Notes: generated from the sequence alone by a model not told the origin. Shown: positions 1 to 6,898, counted from the first letter of the stretch. The stretch: DNA of 8,245 bases from JAIFWN01 sp049304015 (GCA_049304015.1 JBAQNS010000012.1:1-8245), one strand, 5' to 3'. Numbers and translations: made by a program.

Positions 1-26
1 AAGGCACGAAAATTTATATTTAAAGT

Positions 27-1565
27 TTAGACATCAAACTTTTTTGGTCTATATTCTACTGCTTCGAGGATGTGGTCGCGGGTGATTTCCTTGGAGTTAT
101 CTAAATCAGCAATGGTGCGTGCAACCTTGAGCATGCGATGATAAACACGAGGAGAAAATCCTAATCTATCTGCAGCCATATTGAGTGCCGCTTTTGCCTC
201 TGGTTCAAGAGAAATAAAATTTACCAAATCTCTCGCACTCATCTCAGAGTTTCTTAATAAATAAGTTTTATTTTTTATATTTGATTCACTAAACCTTGCA
301 CGTTGAACATTCCTTGCATCAGTCACTTTATTTTTAAAGAATTCACTTTTTGCACCCTCTTCATTACCTGAAAGTTGTTCAGCATTTATTCTGTCTACTT
401 CGAGCCATATATCTATGCGGTCAATAATGGGTCCGCTCATTTTTCTTCTGTATCTTTGGAGTGATGTGGGAGTGCAGATACAAGGCTTACCCCTAAAACC
501 ATAATTACCACAAGGACAAGGATTCATCGCCGCGATAAGAATAACATTGGCTGGAAAGTTTGCTGTGCCTTTGGCTCTGGCTACAGAGATAACCTTATCC
601 TCAAGCGGTTGACGCAAACTTTCTACTACTCGACGTTCAAATTCTGGGAATTCATCCATAAACAAAACTCCTCTGTGGGCGAGTGTTATTTCTCCGGGTT
701 TTGGTGTAGCTCCTCCACCAACAAGTGAGACATACGATGAGGTGTGGTGAGGTGAACGAAATGGTGGTTCGGTTATAAATCCTGCGAGTGTTCCAGCCAC
801 AGAATGGATACTGGTAGCCTCGAGCGCTTCATCAAATGAGAGCGTAGGAAGGATACCTGAGAAAGCCTTGGCTAACATTGATTTACCTGTCCCTGGAGGT
901 CCATACATGGCCACGTTATGTCCACCGGCCGCAGCGATGAGTAGTCCTCTCTTTGCCCTCTCTTGTCCTCGGATATCAGAGAAATCTATACTGGAAGTTT
1001 TTATTTCTCTTTTAAATTCAGTCTTTGGATTTTTGATTAAAAGCTTTTCTCCAGATAAATGTGAAATAAGTGACTTCAAAGAATCAACTCCATAAACATC
1101 CACCCCATCTATGATGGCTGCTTCTTCCGCATTTTCTTTAGGGACATAAATTTCTTTTATCCCTTTTAATTTTATGAATTGAGTGATAGGTAGAATGCCT
1201 CTTACTGGTCTGAGTGTGCCATCCAAAGAAAGTTCTCCAAGGAAAATTTTTTTCTCTGAATCAAAATCAATTTCTTCTGCAGAGAGTAGATACGAAAGAG
1301 CGATAGCTACATCGAATGAAGGCCCTTCCTTCTTTTCGGAAGCTGGAGCAAGAGAAATAATTACTTTTTGATTTTTTGATTTTGGAGAACCAAGACCAGT
1401 GTTTTTTATCGCTGCACTTACCCTGTCTCTGGATTCCTCGACTGCCTTGTCTGGTAGACCAACTATACTAAAGGCATAAAGTCCACGAGAAATATCCGTC
1501 TCTACAGAAACTATTCCTACTGATAACCCCAAAGTTTGAGCGCTGTAGACTTTGGAAAAGCTCAT
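27..1565 (-). CDS. yifB: YifB/ComM family Mg-chelatase-like AAA+ ATPase
   Basis: A 512-aa AAA+ ATPase of the YifB/ComM family, about the usual length and apparently complete. Residues ~20-170 match the N-terminal ChlI-type (S5-like) domain, including the stretch ISLAPASEKKEGPSFDVAIA at 70-89. The AAA+ core spans ~190-395: Walker A GPPGTGKS at 222-229, Walker B VLFMDE at 300-305, and a sensor-like AAMNPCPCG near 345-353. Four cysteines (350, 352, 362, 364) form the family's CPC...CIC pattern. The Mg-chelatase C-terminal helical domain covers ~410-505. In Haemophilus and Vibrio, ComM is a hexameric helicase promoting branch migration during natural transformation; that role is known for the family and only inferred here. 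The start lies 8 nt after the stop of the zinc-finger gene, so the two are probably co-transcribed. No Shine-Dalgarno sequence is visible and no hairpin terminator is seen in the 26 bases beyond the stop. Confidence 0.96.
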   Translation of the reverse strand: MSFSKVYSAQTLGLSVGIVSVETDISRGLYAFSIVGLPDKAVEESRDRVSAAIKNTGLGSPKSKNQKVIISLAPASEKKEGPSFDVAIALSYLLSAEEIDFDSEKKIFLGELSLDGTLRPVRGILPITQFIKLKGIKEIYVPKENAEEAAIIDGVDVYGVDSLKSLISHLSGEKLLIKNPKTEFKREIKTSSIDFSDIRGQERAKRGLLIAAAGGHNVAMYGPPGTGKSMLAKAFSGILPTLSFDEALEATSIHSVAGTLAGFITEPPFRSPHHTSSYVSLVGGGATPKPGEITLAHRGVLFMDEFPEFERRVVESLRQPLEDKVISVARAKGTANFPANVILIAAMNPCPCGNYGFRGKPCICTPTSLQRYRRKMSGPIIDRIDIWLEVDRINAEQLSGNEEGAKSEFFKNKVTDARNVQRARFSESNIKNKTYLLRNSEMSARDLVNFISLEPEAKAALNMAADRLGFSPRVYHRMLKVARTIADLDNSKEITRDHILEAVEYRPKKFDV

Positions 1566-1573
1566 AAAACTTT

Positions 1574-1933
1574 TTAGTTCATATGCTCTCTGCAGGTCCT
1601 GGCGGCTGGATTCGCAAGTAATCTTTCTTCATCTATTGGTTCATTACAAACTTCACAAAGACCATAGGTTCCATTCTCTATTTTCTCTAAAGCGATTTTT
1701 ATGTCCCTATATCTTGGTTCGAGTTTGTTCACTATGGCATTATTTTCTTCATATTCAGCAATCTTGTCCGCTTGGGTGTTATCATCAGAAATCTCATCCC
1801 CGTCTTCTCCAGGTACTGCCTCCCAATCCTCAAGGTTGTCGGGATTTTTTCTTCCTACAGAGGCCAACTCTGCTTCAAGAGCTTTCTTTTCCTCTTCGAG
1901 CTTATTTTTTATTTGTGTGGTGTCTATAGTCAT
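1574..1933 (-). CDS. TraR/DksA-type zinc-finger protein
   Basis: A 119-aa protein with the DksA/TraR layout: a charged, coiled-coil-like helical region (about 5-88), then a short zinc finger. The finger is C93-x2-C96, the family-typical spacer with IDEERLLANPAA, then C114-x2-H117, so the fourth ligand is His rather than the usual Cys. Members bind the RNA polymerase secondary channel and, with or without ppGpp, tune initiation. Residues 28-58 are rich in Asp/Glu, including DGDEISDD, which in DksA-like proteins lies near the coiled-coil region. The gene sits 31 nt after the membrane-protein gene and 8 nt before yifB. Its ATG has only a weak AGG upstream, but an extended -10 (TGATAGAAT) ends 6 nt before it, suggesting a leaderless transcript. 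The family call is firm; the target and effector are inferred. Confidence 0.9.
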   Translation of the reverse strand: MTIDTTQIKNKLEEEKKALEAELASVGRKNPDNLEDWEAVPGEDGDEISDDNTQADKIAEYEENNAIVNKLEPRYRDIKIALEKIENGTYGLCEVCNEPIDEERLLANPAARTCREHMN

Positions 1934-1939
1934 GCGCCT

Positions 1940-1948
1940 ATTCTATCA
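1940..1948 (-). promoter_or_regulatory. Extended -10 promoter of the zinc-finger gene, probably leaderless
   Basis: On the minus strand the sequence reads TGATAGAAT, then six bases (AGGCGC), then ATG. That is an extended -10 (TGn plus TAGAAT). A transcript starting about 7 nt downstream would begin at or next to the start codon. No -35 hexamer is recognisable at 16-18 bp. Visible in sequence; promoter activity is inferred. Confidence 0.55.
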
Positions 1949-1964
1949 GACCAAAAAAATAGTG

Positions 1965-2900
1965 CTAGCGAGAGAGTTTTTCTGAATCAAGTCTAGTGAG
2001 AATGTTTTTCAACGCTTCCTCATTGTCTGTGATAATGAGCATGTTGTTGTCATAGAAAGTATAGAGAAGAACTGTTTTCCCCGTTGGGTCCTTCAGGACT
2101 CTCACGTCTTTATTTCTTAAAGTTAGGTCTCCAAAGGATGTTTGCGAAGGAACTGTTTGGACAACACCATATGGTGCGAAGAGAGGCAGGATATCGTCTG
2201 ATATATCTTTCTCCCAATTGAGCATCCCAGCATAGGCTAATTCAAAAGAATCTAGTTTTATGAGAATGAAAGTGTGTTTTGGTATCCCACCAATAATCCC
2301 AAACATAAACAAAGGATCAAAAGCTCTGATCAGACTGCCTGGTGCATGGCTTCTTAGTAGACTCAAGAATTCAGATGTTTTGATAAGCTCTGTACTTGTT
2401 CCTGAGCCTCGTTCAAGTTGTATTTGTTTTACTCCAGAACCACCTTGGAGAATCCACTCGTTTTGAATTTTTTGAATAAACGAATCTTTATTTAAATTTA
2501 AAACATTTAATTTTTCAGAACTTTCAGTAATGAGAAATCTATTTGGAAAAATTTGCTGAGTAGGGAGAGTTGTTTTCAATTTGTATGTTTTGTATGCATA
2601 CCAAGTGCCGACACTTCCTAGTACAAAAAGTAGAACAGTGCCTATTAAAAGTAAAATAGTTTTTTTTCTGGCTTCTCTCTCTGCTTTTTCTTCTGGAGAA
2701 AGGATTATCCCTGAAGCAATGGCCTCGGCGTTCTTTTGTTCTTGAGCACGCTGAATAGAAACGAGAGTCTCATTCTGGGTTTCAATCGCCGAGGCTACAT
2801 CACCTTGGAAGGTGCGGATTTGTTTTAAAAAAGTATCTTCTTCGGTGTGCTTCTCTACCTCGTGCACATTTAAATCAGGTTTTTTTTCTGCAGGCTCCAT
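1965..2900 (-). CDS. Unknown single-pass membrane protein
   Basis: A 311-aa protein I cannot assign to a named family. It has an acidic and charged N-terminal part of ~78 residues, predicted cytoplasmic, rich in Glu/Lys/Gln and probably helical. One strong hydrophobic segment (about 81-103, TILLLIGTVLLFVLGSVGTW) is preceded by EKAEREARKK, so the N-terminus is expected inside (positive-inside rule). The remaining ~205 residues, presumably outside, alternate beta-like and helical stretches with no cysteine and no evident catalytic motif. There is no cleavable signal peptide. It follows the NYN gene by 14 nt and precedes the zinc-finger gene by 31 nt. No Shine-Dalgarno sequence is seen, but a TAGAAT hexamer ends 6 nt before the ATG. 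It could be a cell-envelope scaffold or anchor protein; function unknown. Confidence 0.85.
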   Translation of the reverse strand: MEPAEKKPDLNVHEVEKHTEEDTFLKQIRTFQGDVASAIETQNETLVSIQRAQEQKNAEAIASGIILSPEEKAEREARKKTILLLIGTVLLFVLGSVGTWYAYKTYKLKTTLPTQQIFPNRFLITESSEKLNVLNLNKDSFIQKIQNEWILQGGSGVKQIQLERGSGTSTELIKTSEFLSLLRSHAPGSLIRAFDPLFMFGIIGGIPKHTFILIKLDSFELAYAGMLNWEKDISDDILPLFAPYGVVQTVPSQTSFGDLTLRNKDVRVLKDPTGKTVLLYTFYDNNMLIITDNEEALKNILTRLDSEKLSR

Positions 2901-2906
2901 AGGTTT

Positions 2907-2912
2907 ATTCTA
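2907..2912 (-). promoter_or_regulatory. Possible -10 of the membrane-protein gene, leaderless layout
   Basis: TAGAAT on the minus strand, then six bases (AAACCT), then the ATG. This is the same hexamer and spacing as in front of the zinc-finger gene. It lies in the 14-nt gap after the NYN stop codon. No -35 match at 16-18 bp and no TG extension (GGA instead), so this is weaker than the other promoters. Confidence 0.4.
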
Positions 2913-2914
2913 TC

Positions 2915-3457
2915 CTACCTTTGGCTTTTTCCACGAGGTTTTCCTTCGTTTGAATTAATGAGAAATTTCTTTGGATCTTTGTCTAAGTCTAAGAAATCAT
3001 CGCAAGCTTCAATGAGTTTTGATGAGGAAGACTTACCAAATGAAACCACTTCGACTTGGGTGCCGTGAGTGTTTTGTAAATATTCTATTAAAGAAACGAA
3101 ATCTCCATCACCAGAACAAATGATAATAGTATCTAGTCGAGGAGCGAGTTTAACTGCGTCTATGGCCAAGTCGATGTCCCAGTTGGCTTTCTTGGCTCCA
3201 CCGATGAAAATTTGTAGAGGTTTGGTCCTCGTCTCAATACCCACCTTAGAAAGAGCATCAAAAAAACTTCCTTCGTCCCCTGATTCGGTCGTGGCTACAT
3301 AAGCGATTGCTCGTACAAGCACTCGTCCATCAAGAGCTTCTTTAAGGATGGCCCCGAAATTTGCCTTGGAATGATAAAGATTCTTCGCACTGTGATAAAG
3401 GTTTTGGGTGTCTATGAATACGCCGACACGCTGAGCTTTGTGTTTTATTACTGACAT
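2915..3457 (-). CDS. NYN domain (LabA/DUF88, PIN-like) nuclease-family protein
   Basis: A 180-aa single-domain NYN protein. The conserved acidic residues of this PIN-like fold are present: D16 and N19 in VFIDTQNLY (13-21), the cluster D94, D96 and D100 in NWDIDLAID, and D117 and D119 in the loop SGDGDF (115-120). The last ~25 residues are a basic, Ser/Asn-rich tail. Members of this family are metal-dependent ribonucleases or RNA-binding regulators; LabA of cyanobacteria is one. RNase activity here is inferred from the intact acidic site. It follows rpsO by 65 nt and precedes the membrane-protein gene by 14 nt. No Shine-Dalgarno sequence is visible; the nearest -10-like hexamer (TAAGTT, 7 nt before the ATG) is poor. 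Confidence 0.92.
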   Translation of the reverse strand: MSVIKHKAQRVGVFIDTQNLYHSAKNLYHSKANFGAILKEALDGRVLVRAIAYVATTESGDEGSFFDALSKVGIETRTKPLQIFIGGAKKANWDIDLAIDAVKLAPRLDTIIICSGDGDFVSLIEYLQNTHGTQVEVVSFGKSSSSKLIEACDDFLDLDKDPKKFLINSNEGKPRGKSQR

Positions 3458-3507
3458 GAAAAATAACTTAGTAAAATATTATTAAAATCCTGATTTCAAA
3501 CACCTAC

Positions 3508-3520
3508 TACTATAATAGTA
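3508..3520. repeat. Short AT-rich palindrome after rpsO
   Basis: TACTAT-A-ATAGTA, a perfect 6-bp inverted repeat with one central base, 3 bp past the rpsO stop codon. It has no following T-run on the minus strand, so it is not a convincing intrinsic terminator. It may be a weak RNA 3'-end structure or chance in AT-rich sequence. Confidence 0.35.
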
Positions 3521-3522
3521 TC

Positions 3523-3789
3523 CTATTTCTTCAAACCGAGTTTCTTTTGGAGTGCGAGGGCGGCCTTTGGGGACTTTTTCTCTAGGTACTTCATATGAGC
3601 CTGACGATCAGCAACCATGGCTAGAAGTCCTCTACGAGAGTGGTTATCCTTGGCATTTTTCTTCAAATGAGCTGCAAGCTCCTCAATTCTCTTCGAAAGT
3701 ATGGAAATTTGTACCGCAGCAGAACCCGTATCCTTGTCGTGGATTTGGGCTTCTTTGATAGCTTTGGCCTTTTTGGTCTTTGAAATCAT
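3523..3789 (-). CDS. rpsO: 30S ribosomal protein S15
   Basis: An 88-aa S15, the standard length (about 89 residues in Escherichia coli). Hallmarks are DTGSAAVQISILSKRI (20-35), the rRNA-contacting NHSRRGLLAMVADRQ (49-63), then KYLEKKSP and a Lys-rich C-terminus. S15 binds 16S rRNA early in small-subunit assembly, at the central-domain three-way junction. In many bacteria rpsO precedes pnp; here the next gene is an NYN nuclease-like gene. The ATG is the only sensible start and has no Shine-Dalgarno sequence. An extended -10 ends 6 nt before it, so the mRNA is probably leaderless. The upstream unit ends at its own terminator, so rpsO begins a new transcription unit. Confidence 0.98.
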   Translation of the reverse strand: MISKTKKAKAIKEAQIHDKDTGSAAVQISILSKRIEELAAHLKKNAKDNHSRRGLLAMVADRQAHMKYLEKKSPKAALALQKKLGLKK

Positions 3790-3795
3790 GGAAAA

Positions 3796-3824
3796 ACAAT
3801 AGCATATAAGCCAATATTAAGCAA
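3796..3824 (-). promoter_or_regulatory. rpsO promoter, leaderless layout
   Basis: Minus strand: TTGCTT (-35-like, half matching TTGACA), a 17-bp spacer ending in TGC, TATTGT (-10), then TTTTCC and the ATG. The TGC gives an extended -10. The expected start of transcription falls on or beside the A of the ATG. Confidence 0.55.
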
Positions 3825-3840
3825 GTAAGCCGTTTTGGAT

Positions 3841-3876
3841 AGAAAAAAGCACTGAAACTGGGTGAATCAGTGCTTA
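3841..3876 (-). terminator. Intrinsic terminator of the basic-protein gene
   Basis: On the minus strand AAGCACTGA, an 11-nt loop and TCAGTGCTT form a perfect 9-bp stem, directly followed by six T. The first stem arm overlaps the TAA stop codon of the 150-aa gene. It separates that gene from rpsO. Confidence 0.88.
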
Positions 3877-4326
3877 CTTGTTCAAGAACGACTTCATCGC
3901 GTTGATGGCGACCTGGCGGTTTTTTCCCCTGGCCAACTTCTTGTACTTGGCCTTGTCTCCCTTCGGCATCTTGTTCAGAAGGTTCAGGTACACGCCCTGA
4001 AGTTTGCGGGACGCCAGTCCTTCCTTGGAAAAGTGCATCTTCCGACGCCGGCGAATCTTCTTGGGAGTCGCCTTGGCCGAGGTAATCTTCTTGTCCTTGG
4101 TCGGCTTGGCTGCGGCTGCCGTTGGAGCTGCTTCGCCCGGCAGGAAATGGAAGTCAAGATTCTTCTGCTTGAGCAGGGTCCGCACGACTTCAGCTCCGTA
4201 GATCTTGGCGAATTCGTCGAGCTTGTTGTTCAGGCGAGCCTTGATCTCACTCACTTCGTCCACGAAACCAGCCCAATTGCTCTCGAGTTGCTTGAGCAAC
4301 TGGTCCTTCAGTGCCTGACGACGCAT
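3874..4326 (-). CDS. Small, very basic protein of unknown function
   Basis: A 150-aa protein, not recognised. Three parts are visible: an N-terminal, probably helical and coiled-coil-prone segment of mixed charge (1-55); an Ala/Pro/Thr/Lys-rich flexible linker (about 63-90); and a strongly basic C-terminal part that starts with KKIRRRRK (89-96) and continues as a Lys-rich helical region (100-150). There is no cysteine, signal peptide or membrane segment. The charge pattern suggests binding to DNA or RNA, as in small nucleoid or ribosome-associated proteins; this is inference only. An AAGGA Shine-Dalgarno sequence (4333-4337) sits 6 nt before the ATG. It has its own promoter and terminator. 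Codons end mostly in G/C, unlike rpsO and the genes beyond it. Confidence 0.85.
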   Translation of the reverse strand: MRRQALKDQLLKQLESNWAGFVDEVSEIKARLNNKLDEFAKIYGAEVVRTLLKQKNLDFHFLPGEAAPTAAAAKPTKDKKITSAKATPKKIRRRRKMHFSKEGLASRKLQGVYLNLLNKMPKGDKAKYKKLARGKNRQVAINAMKSFLNK

Positions 4327-4360
4327 AGGGTGTCCTTGGAAAGGGAAAGGTACTACAGTA

Positions 4361-4370
4361 CTTTCGAAAG
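4361..4370. repeat. Palindrome overlapping the -10 of the basic-protein gene
   Basis: CTTTCGAAAG is a perfect 10-bp palindrome. It shares two bases with the -10 hexamer and covers the expected transcription start. This is an operator-like position, but the element is short. Confidence 0.4.
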
Positions 4371-4396
4371 CATATCATTAATATTTATGTTGTCAA
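4369..4396 (-). promoter_or_regulatory. Promoter of the basic-protein gene
   Basis: Minus strand: consensus TTGACA (4391-4396), a 16-bp spacer ending in TGA, then TATGCT (4369-4374). It gives a leader of about 35 nt carrying an AAGGA Shine-Dalgarno sequence. Confidence 0.7.
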
Positions 4397-4400
4397 GTAT

Positions 4401-4429
4401 GAAAAAAGCGCGGGATGTATTCCGCGCTT
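4401..4429 (-). terminator. Intrinsic terminator of the HTH-GHKL operon
   Basis: Minus strand: AAGCGCGG, a short loop of about 8 nt, CCGCGCTT, then a six-T run. The G/C-rich 8-bp stem starts 11 nt after the stop codon of the GHKL gene. The -35 of the next unit begins only about 5 bp past the T-run. Confidence 0.88.
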
Positions 4430-4431
4430 GT

Positions 4432-4443
4432 ACTAGGTTTTAC
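4432..4443. repeat. 12-bp sequence repeated inverted at 6927-6938
   Basis: ACTAGGTTTTAC here is the exact reverse complement of GTAAAACCTAGT at 6927-6938. It includes the stop codon of the GHKL gene. The pair brackets the two-gene operon. A 12-bp match can arise by chance in a window this size. Confidence 0.3.
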
Positions 4444-6152
4444 TTCTCGCTCTTCTTCGGCAGCGAGCTGTGAACGATCGTCCTACGCCCCGCCAGCCTG
4501 TCGCTGTTGAGGAGGAGGAAGACCAGACTCGGGAGCAGATCGTCGAGATAATGCTCCGTGTTCACTCTCCACGCAGGAGGCGTACCCTCCAAATGAAGAG
4601 CAAACACTGCGCCGTGTTCCATGAGATCCATGAGACACTTGTCGCCACCGACTTCGGCTTCCCGCCACTGCGGGTGTCTGGTATTGAACACCAGCACGCC
4701 ACCGTTAGGGTTGAATTCCCAAAGACGACTTGAGTCCTCAAGAGGCTCGAAGCGAAACTGCAAGCCCATCGAGTCACCATGGACCTCAATGCGTCGACGG
4801 CCACGAGGGCCAGCAACACTAAATGGGGTGTGGTGTTCGTGTGTCGTCTCAGGGGTTCCTGAACCCCTCGGCTCTTCTCCGGACTTCGACGGCTCCCTCT
4901 CCACACCTGCGGAGTGAGTAGAAACTGACGTCTTGTCCTGAGGTCCAATCTGACGAGAGTCAGTCTCGGCGTGTTGGTATCCATGAGTACCCACCTTGAA
5001 GCTCTGAATGAGCTCCATAAGGGCGGGGTTGTCATGGGCCAATGCCTCGAGCACTCTCATAGAGCGCGTACCGAGCGTCTGGAAACGCTCCTCACGCCGA
5101 CAGGTTTTCACCTCTTCGACGTGCGCAACACCAGTCTCCCTAACCCACTCTTCGATGGCCTTGCAGAATCCGGCCAGGGCCGAGTTCCTTTCGAAACTTC
5201 TCCGATCGGGACTCAGTTTGATCTTCGAGTTTGTGATAACTCCCTCGAAAATCCCTGAAGTAAGAATCTGCACAGCTTCTTCGGAGATGAAGTCAGACCC
5301 AGCAGAACGGGCAAAGGTCTGGAAATCCATCCGGAAGTCGTTGTCGACTTCACCGACGATAACCTTACCCTTGTGACCCTTCTTCTGCGGAGACAAGTAG
5401 AGAGAGATGTCAGTGAATCCTGAATCCTTCCCCACCTTGTTCACCGACGGGAGCTTGGTGCCACGAAATTCCTTGGCCTTGATCACCCATGAGCGCAGTG
5501 AGCCATCGTCTTCGGTGACTTGCGCGTGGATGATCACATCGTGCCTCTTCATGGCCTGGCTGAAGCGCTCCTGGATAGCTTGGGTAAGCTTATCCGCGTC
5601 AAACCGCTGCGCCCGAAGGTCGCTGTGGAATTTGTGGATGCGCATTTCAGTACGCCACGGCACACCCTTGCCCGTGATACGGCTGAACTGGAACTCCGGG
5701 CGAGGCTCAGGCGGGATACGGATATCACTCGCCTGCTTCTCGATCTCCCCGCACACGAAGGTCCACTGGTTGTAGGCTCTCGTGTTCTTCTTCGAGGTCG
5801 ATGTGAAGGTGAACTTCTCACACTTGCCCATCGGAGAAAAGAGCCCGACACCATAGCGACCCAACCTACCCTTCTTCTTCGTCGAGTTGCCGACCTGCTG
5901 CATGGCAGTGGTCTCGAACTCCTCAGCGGTCACACCATCTCCATCATCTTGGACTACGATGCTACGCTTCCTGAGATTGACCCAGAGCCAGATGTTCTCG
6001 GCGTTGACGTCAATCGCATTCTGCACCAGCTCCATCACCACACCGTTCTCGAAGAGAAACGGATAGAGAGAAGCAATCCTCATGAGAATCTGTCCGATAT
6101 GGACAGCAATCACCGAGGTTTTTGCTTCACTTTGCTTCGACGGTACCCTCAT
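4440..6152 (-). CDS. GHKL (Hsp90/MutL-fold) ATPase
   Basis: A 570-aa protein with a Bergerat ATP-binding fold at its N-terminus. Motifs, numbered from the chosen start: ELVQNAIDVNA at 41-51 (general-base E41, Mg-ligand N45, D48), DDGDG at 69-73, and ATP-lid STKKKGRLGRYGVG ending at 103 with GxxGxG at 98-103. Residues ~200-345 resemble the S5-like transducer domain, including SPDRRSFERN near 324-333. A low-complexity Ser/Thr/Glu-rich linker (about 395-443) leads to a C-terminal domain of ~125 residues containing FNTRHP (489-494). There is no His-kinase dimerisation domain, so this is not a sensor kinase; an Hsp90/MutL/MORC-like clamp ATPase fits better. The ATG at 6152 is chosen over one 42 codons upstream because GGGAG lies 6 nt before it and it overlaps the upstream stop as ATGA. 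Substrate and role are unknown. Confidence 0.88.
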   Translation of the reverse strand: MRVPSKQSEAKTSVIAVHIGQILMRIASLYPFLFENGVVMELVQNAIDVNAENIWLWVNLRKRSIVVQDDGDGVTAEEFETTAMQQVGNSTKKKGRLGRYGVGLFSPMGKCEKFTFTSTSKKNTRAYNQWTFVCGEIEKQASDIRIPPEPRPEFQFSRITGKGVPWRTEMRIHKFHSDLRAQRFDADKLTQAIQERFSQAMKRHDVIIHAQVTEDDGSLRSWVIKAKEFRGTKLPSVNKVGKDSGFTDISLYLSPQKKGHKGKVIVGEVDNDFRMDFQTFARSAGSDFISEEAVQILTSGIFEGVITNSKIKLSPDRRSFERNSALAGFCKAIEEWVRETGVAHVEEVKTCRREERFQTLGTRSMRVLEALAHDNPALMELIQSFKVGTHGYQHAETDSRQIGPQDKTSVSTHSAGVEREPSKSGEEPRGSGTPETTHEHHTPFSVAGPRGRRRIEVHGDSMGLQFRFEPLEDSSRLWEFNPNGGVLVFNTRHPQWREAEVGGDKCLMDLMEHGAVFALHLEGTPPAWRVNTEHYLDDLLPSLVFLLLNSDRLAGRRTIVHSSLPKKSEK

Positions 6153-6898
6153 GTGCTTCTCCCTTTGTATTGGTTTCTGGCTGTTTCGCTGCAAAGACGG
6201 TTGAGCGCGTTCGACAACTGGAATACCGCTTGCCCGCCAGCATTGCTGCGGGCATTGTTGCGATCTTCGGGAGTGCAATCATCAGAAGACAGTCTCGAAG
6301 CTACAGGAAGCAGTGCCCTCACTAGTCCACCGAAAATGATTATGTCATCATCTCCTGTTTTCTTGTGTGAGGTTGGTGCAGATTTGGTTACTGGAGATTC
6401 GACAGCAGCCAGTGCTGTTTCCTCCATGTTGATTCCCCAAGCCTGCCGCCACTCCTTTTTCCTCTTGTCCAACTCCTTCTGGTGTACTGATGCATACTCG
6501 CTCATGCAAATGAGTCGAGAGTCTGCGATTTCAGTACTTTGTCCATGCAATACCCGAAAGACACCATGGTCATCCTTGTAGTTCAGTATCGCCGTGGCAT
6601 CACTCATCGAGAGAACATCGTATGCTACGAGTTCTCCAAACTTGCGAGCCGCTGCGGGCATGGACTCAAGGTCTGTCACGGAGTATCCAAGAGCTGTGAG
6701 GAAGTATCTCATCTTGACGAGAGACAATCCCTTCAGACTCTTTGGGTTCGAGATGTAGCGCCTAACTGCACCAAAACTGACTCCAAGAAAAGATCGAAGA
6801 CCTTCTCTGGATTCAACGCAGTTCTTTGTCCCTTGCGGGAGCCTCGATGCATAGTCATTCCAGCACTCGAGGGTAGTTCCCCTCTTGTTGCTTCTCAT
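6149..6898 (-). CDS. Putative helix-turn-helix DNA-binding protein, first gene of the GHKL operon
   Basis: A 249-aa protein without a firm family match. Residues ~30-79 (REGLRSFLGVSFGAVRRYIS, then a helix-rich stretch ending GYSV) have the spacing of an XRE/Cro-like helix-turn-helix. A second similar unit may lie at ~96-120 (SMSDATAILNY...VFRVLHGQ). Residues ~135-180 are charged and linker-like, and ~185-243 form a probable helical C-terminal domain. There is no signal peptide or membrane segment. The ATG has a strong AAGGAG (6906-6911) 7 nt upstream and its own TTGACA promoter with a repeat-rich leader. The stop overlaps the GHKL start by four bases, so the two are translationally coupled and probably work together. 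Autoregulation through the leader repeats is inferred. The HTH call is moderate; the reading frame itself is firm. Confidence 0.8.
   Translation of the reverse strand: MRSNKRGTTLECWNDYASRLPQGTKNCVESREGLRSFLGVSFGAVRRYISNPKSLKGLSLVKMRYFLTALGYSVTDLESMPAAARKFGELVAYDVLSMSDATAILNYKDDHGVFRVLHGQSTEIADSRLICMSEYASVHQKELDKRKKEWRQAWGINMEETALAAVESPVTKSAPTSHKKTGDDDIIIFGGLVRALLPVASRLSSDDCTPEDRNNARSNAGGQAVFQLSNALNRLCSETARNQYKGRST
6159..6163 (-). promoter_or_regulatory. Shine-Dalgarno sequence that fixes the GHKL start
   Basis: GGGAG on the minus strand, 6 nt before the ATG at 6152-6150 and inside the last codons of the HTH gene. It supports this start rather than the in-frame ATG 126 bases upstream, which would bury the site and force a long overlap. 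Confidence 0.75.

Noticed and set aside
3508..3520. Intrinsic terminator of rpsO
   Set aside because: The stem is only 6 A/T-rich pairs with a one-base loop, and no T-run follows on the minus strand.
3862..4473. 203-codon plus-strand open frame
   Set aside because: It runs antisense through the basic-protein gene and across two terminators and a promoter of the minus strand.
4440..6152. Two-component sensor kinase
   Set aside because: The ATP site is GHKL type but there is no His-phosphoacceptor dimerisation domain, no sensor domain and no membrane segment; the middle and C-terminal parts fit Hsp90/MutL-like ATPases.
6153..6278. N-terminal extension of the GHKL protein by 42 codons
   Set aside because: No Shine-Dalgarno sequence supports the far ATG, it would overlap the HTH gene by about 130 bp, and the extension is low-quality Gln/Arg-rich sequence unlike the rest.
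5520..6581. 353-codon plus-strand open frame
   Set aside because: It is antisense to both the GHKL and HTH genes, spans their junction, has no domain-like features, and such long open antisense frames are common opposite G/C-ending codons.
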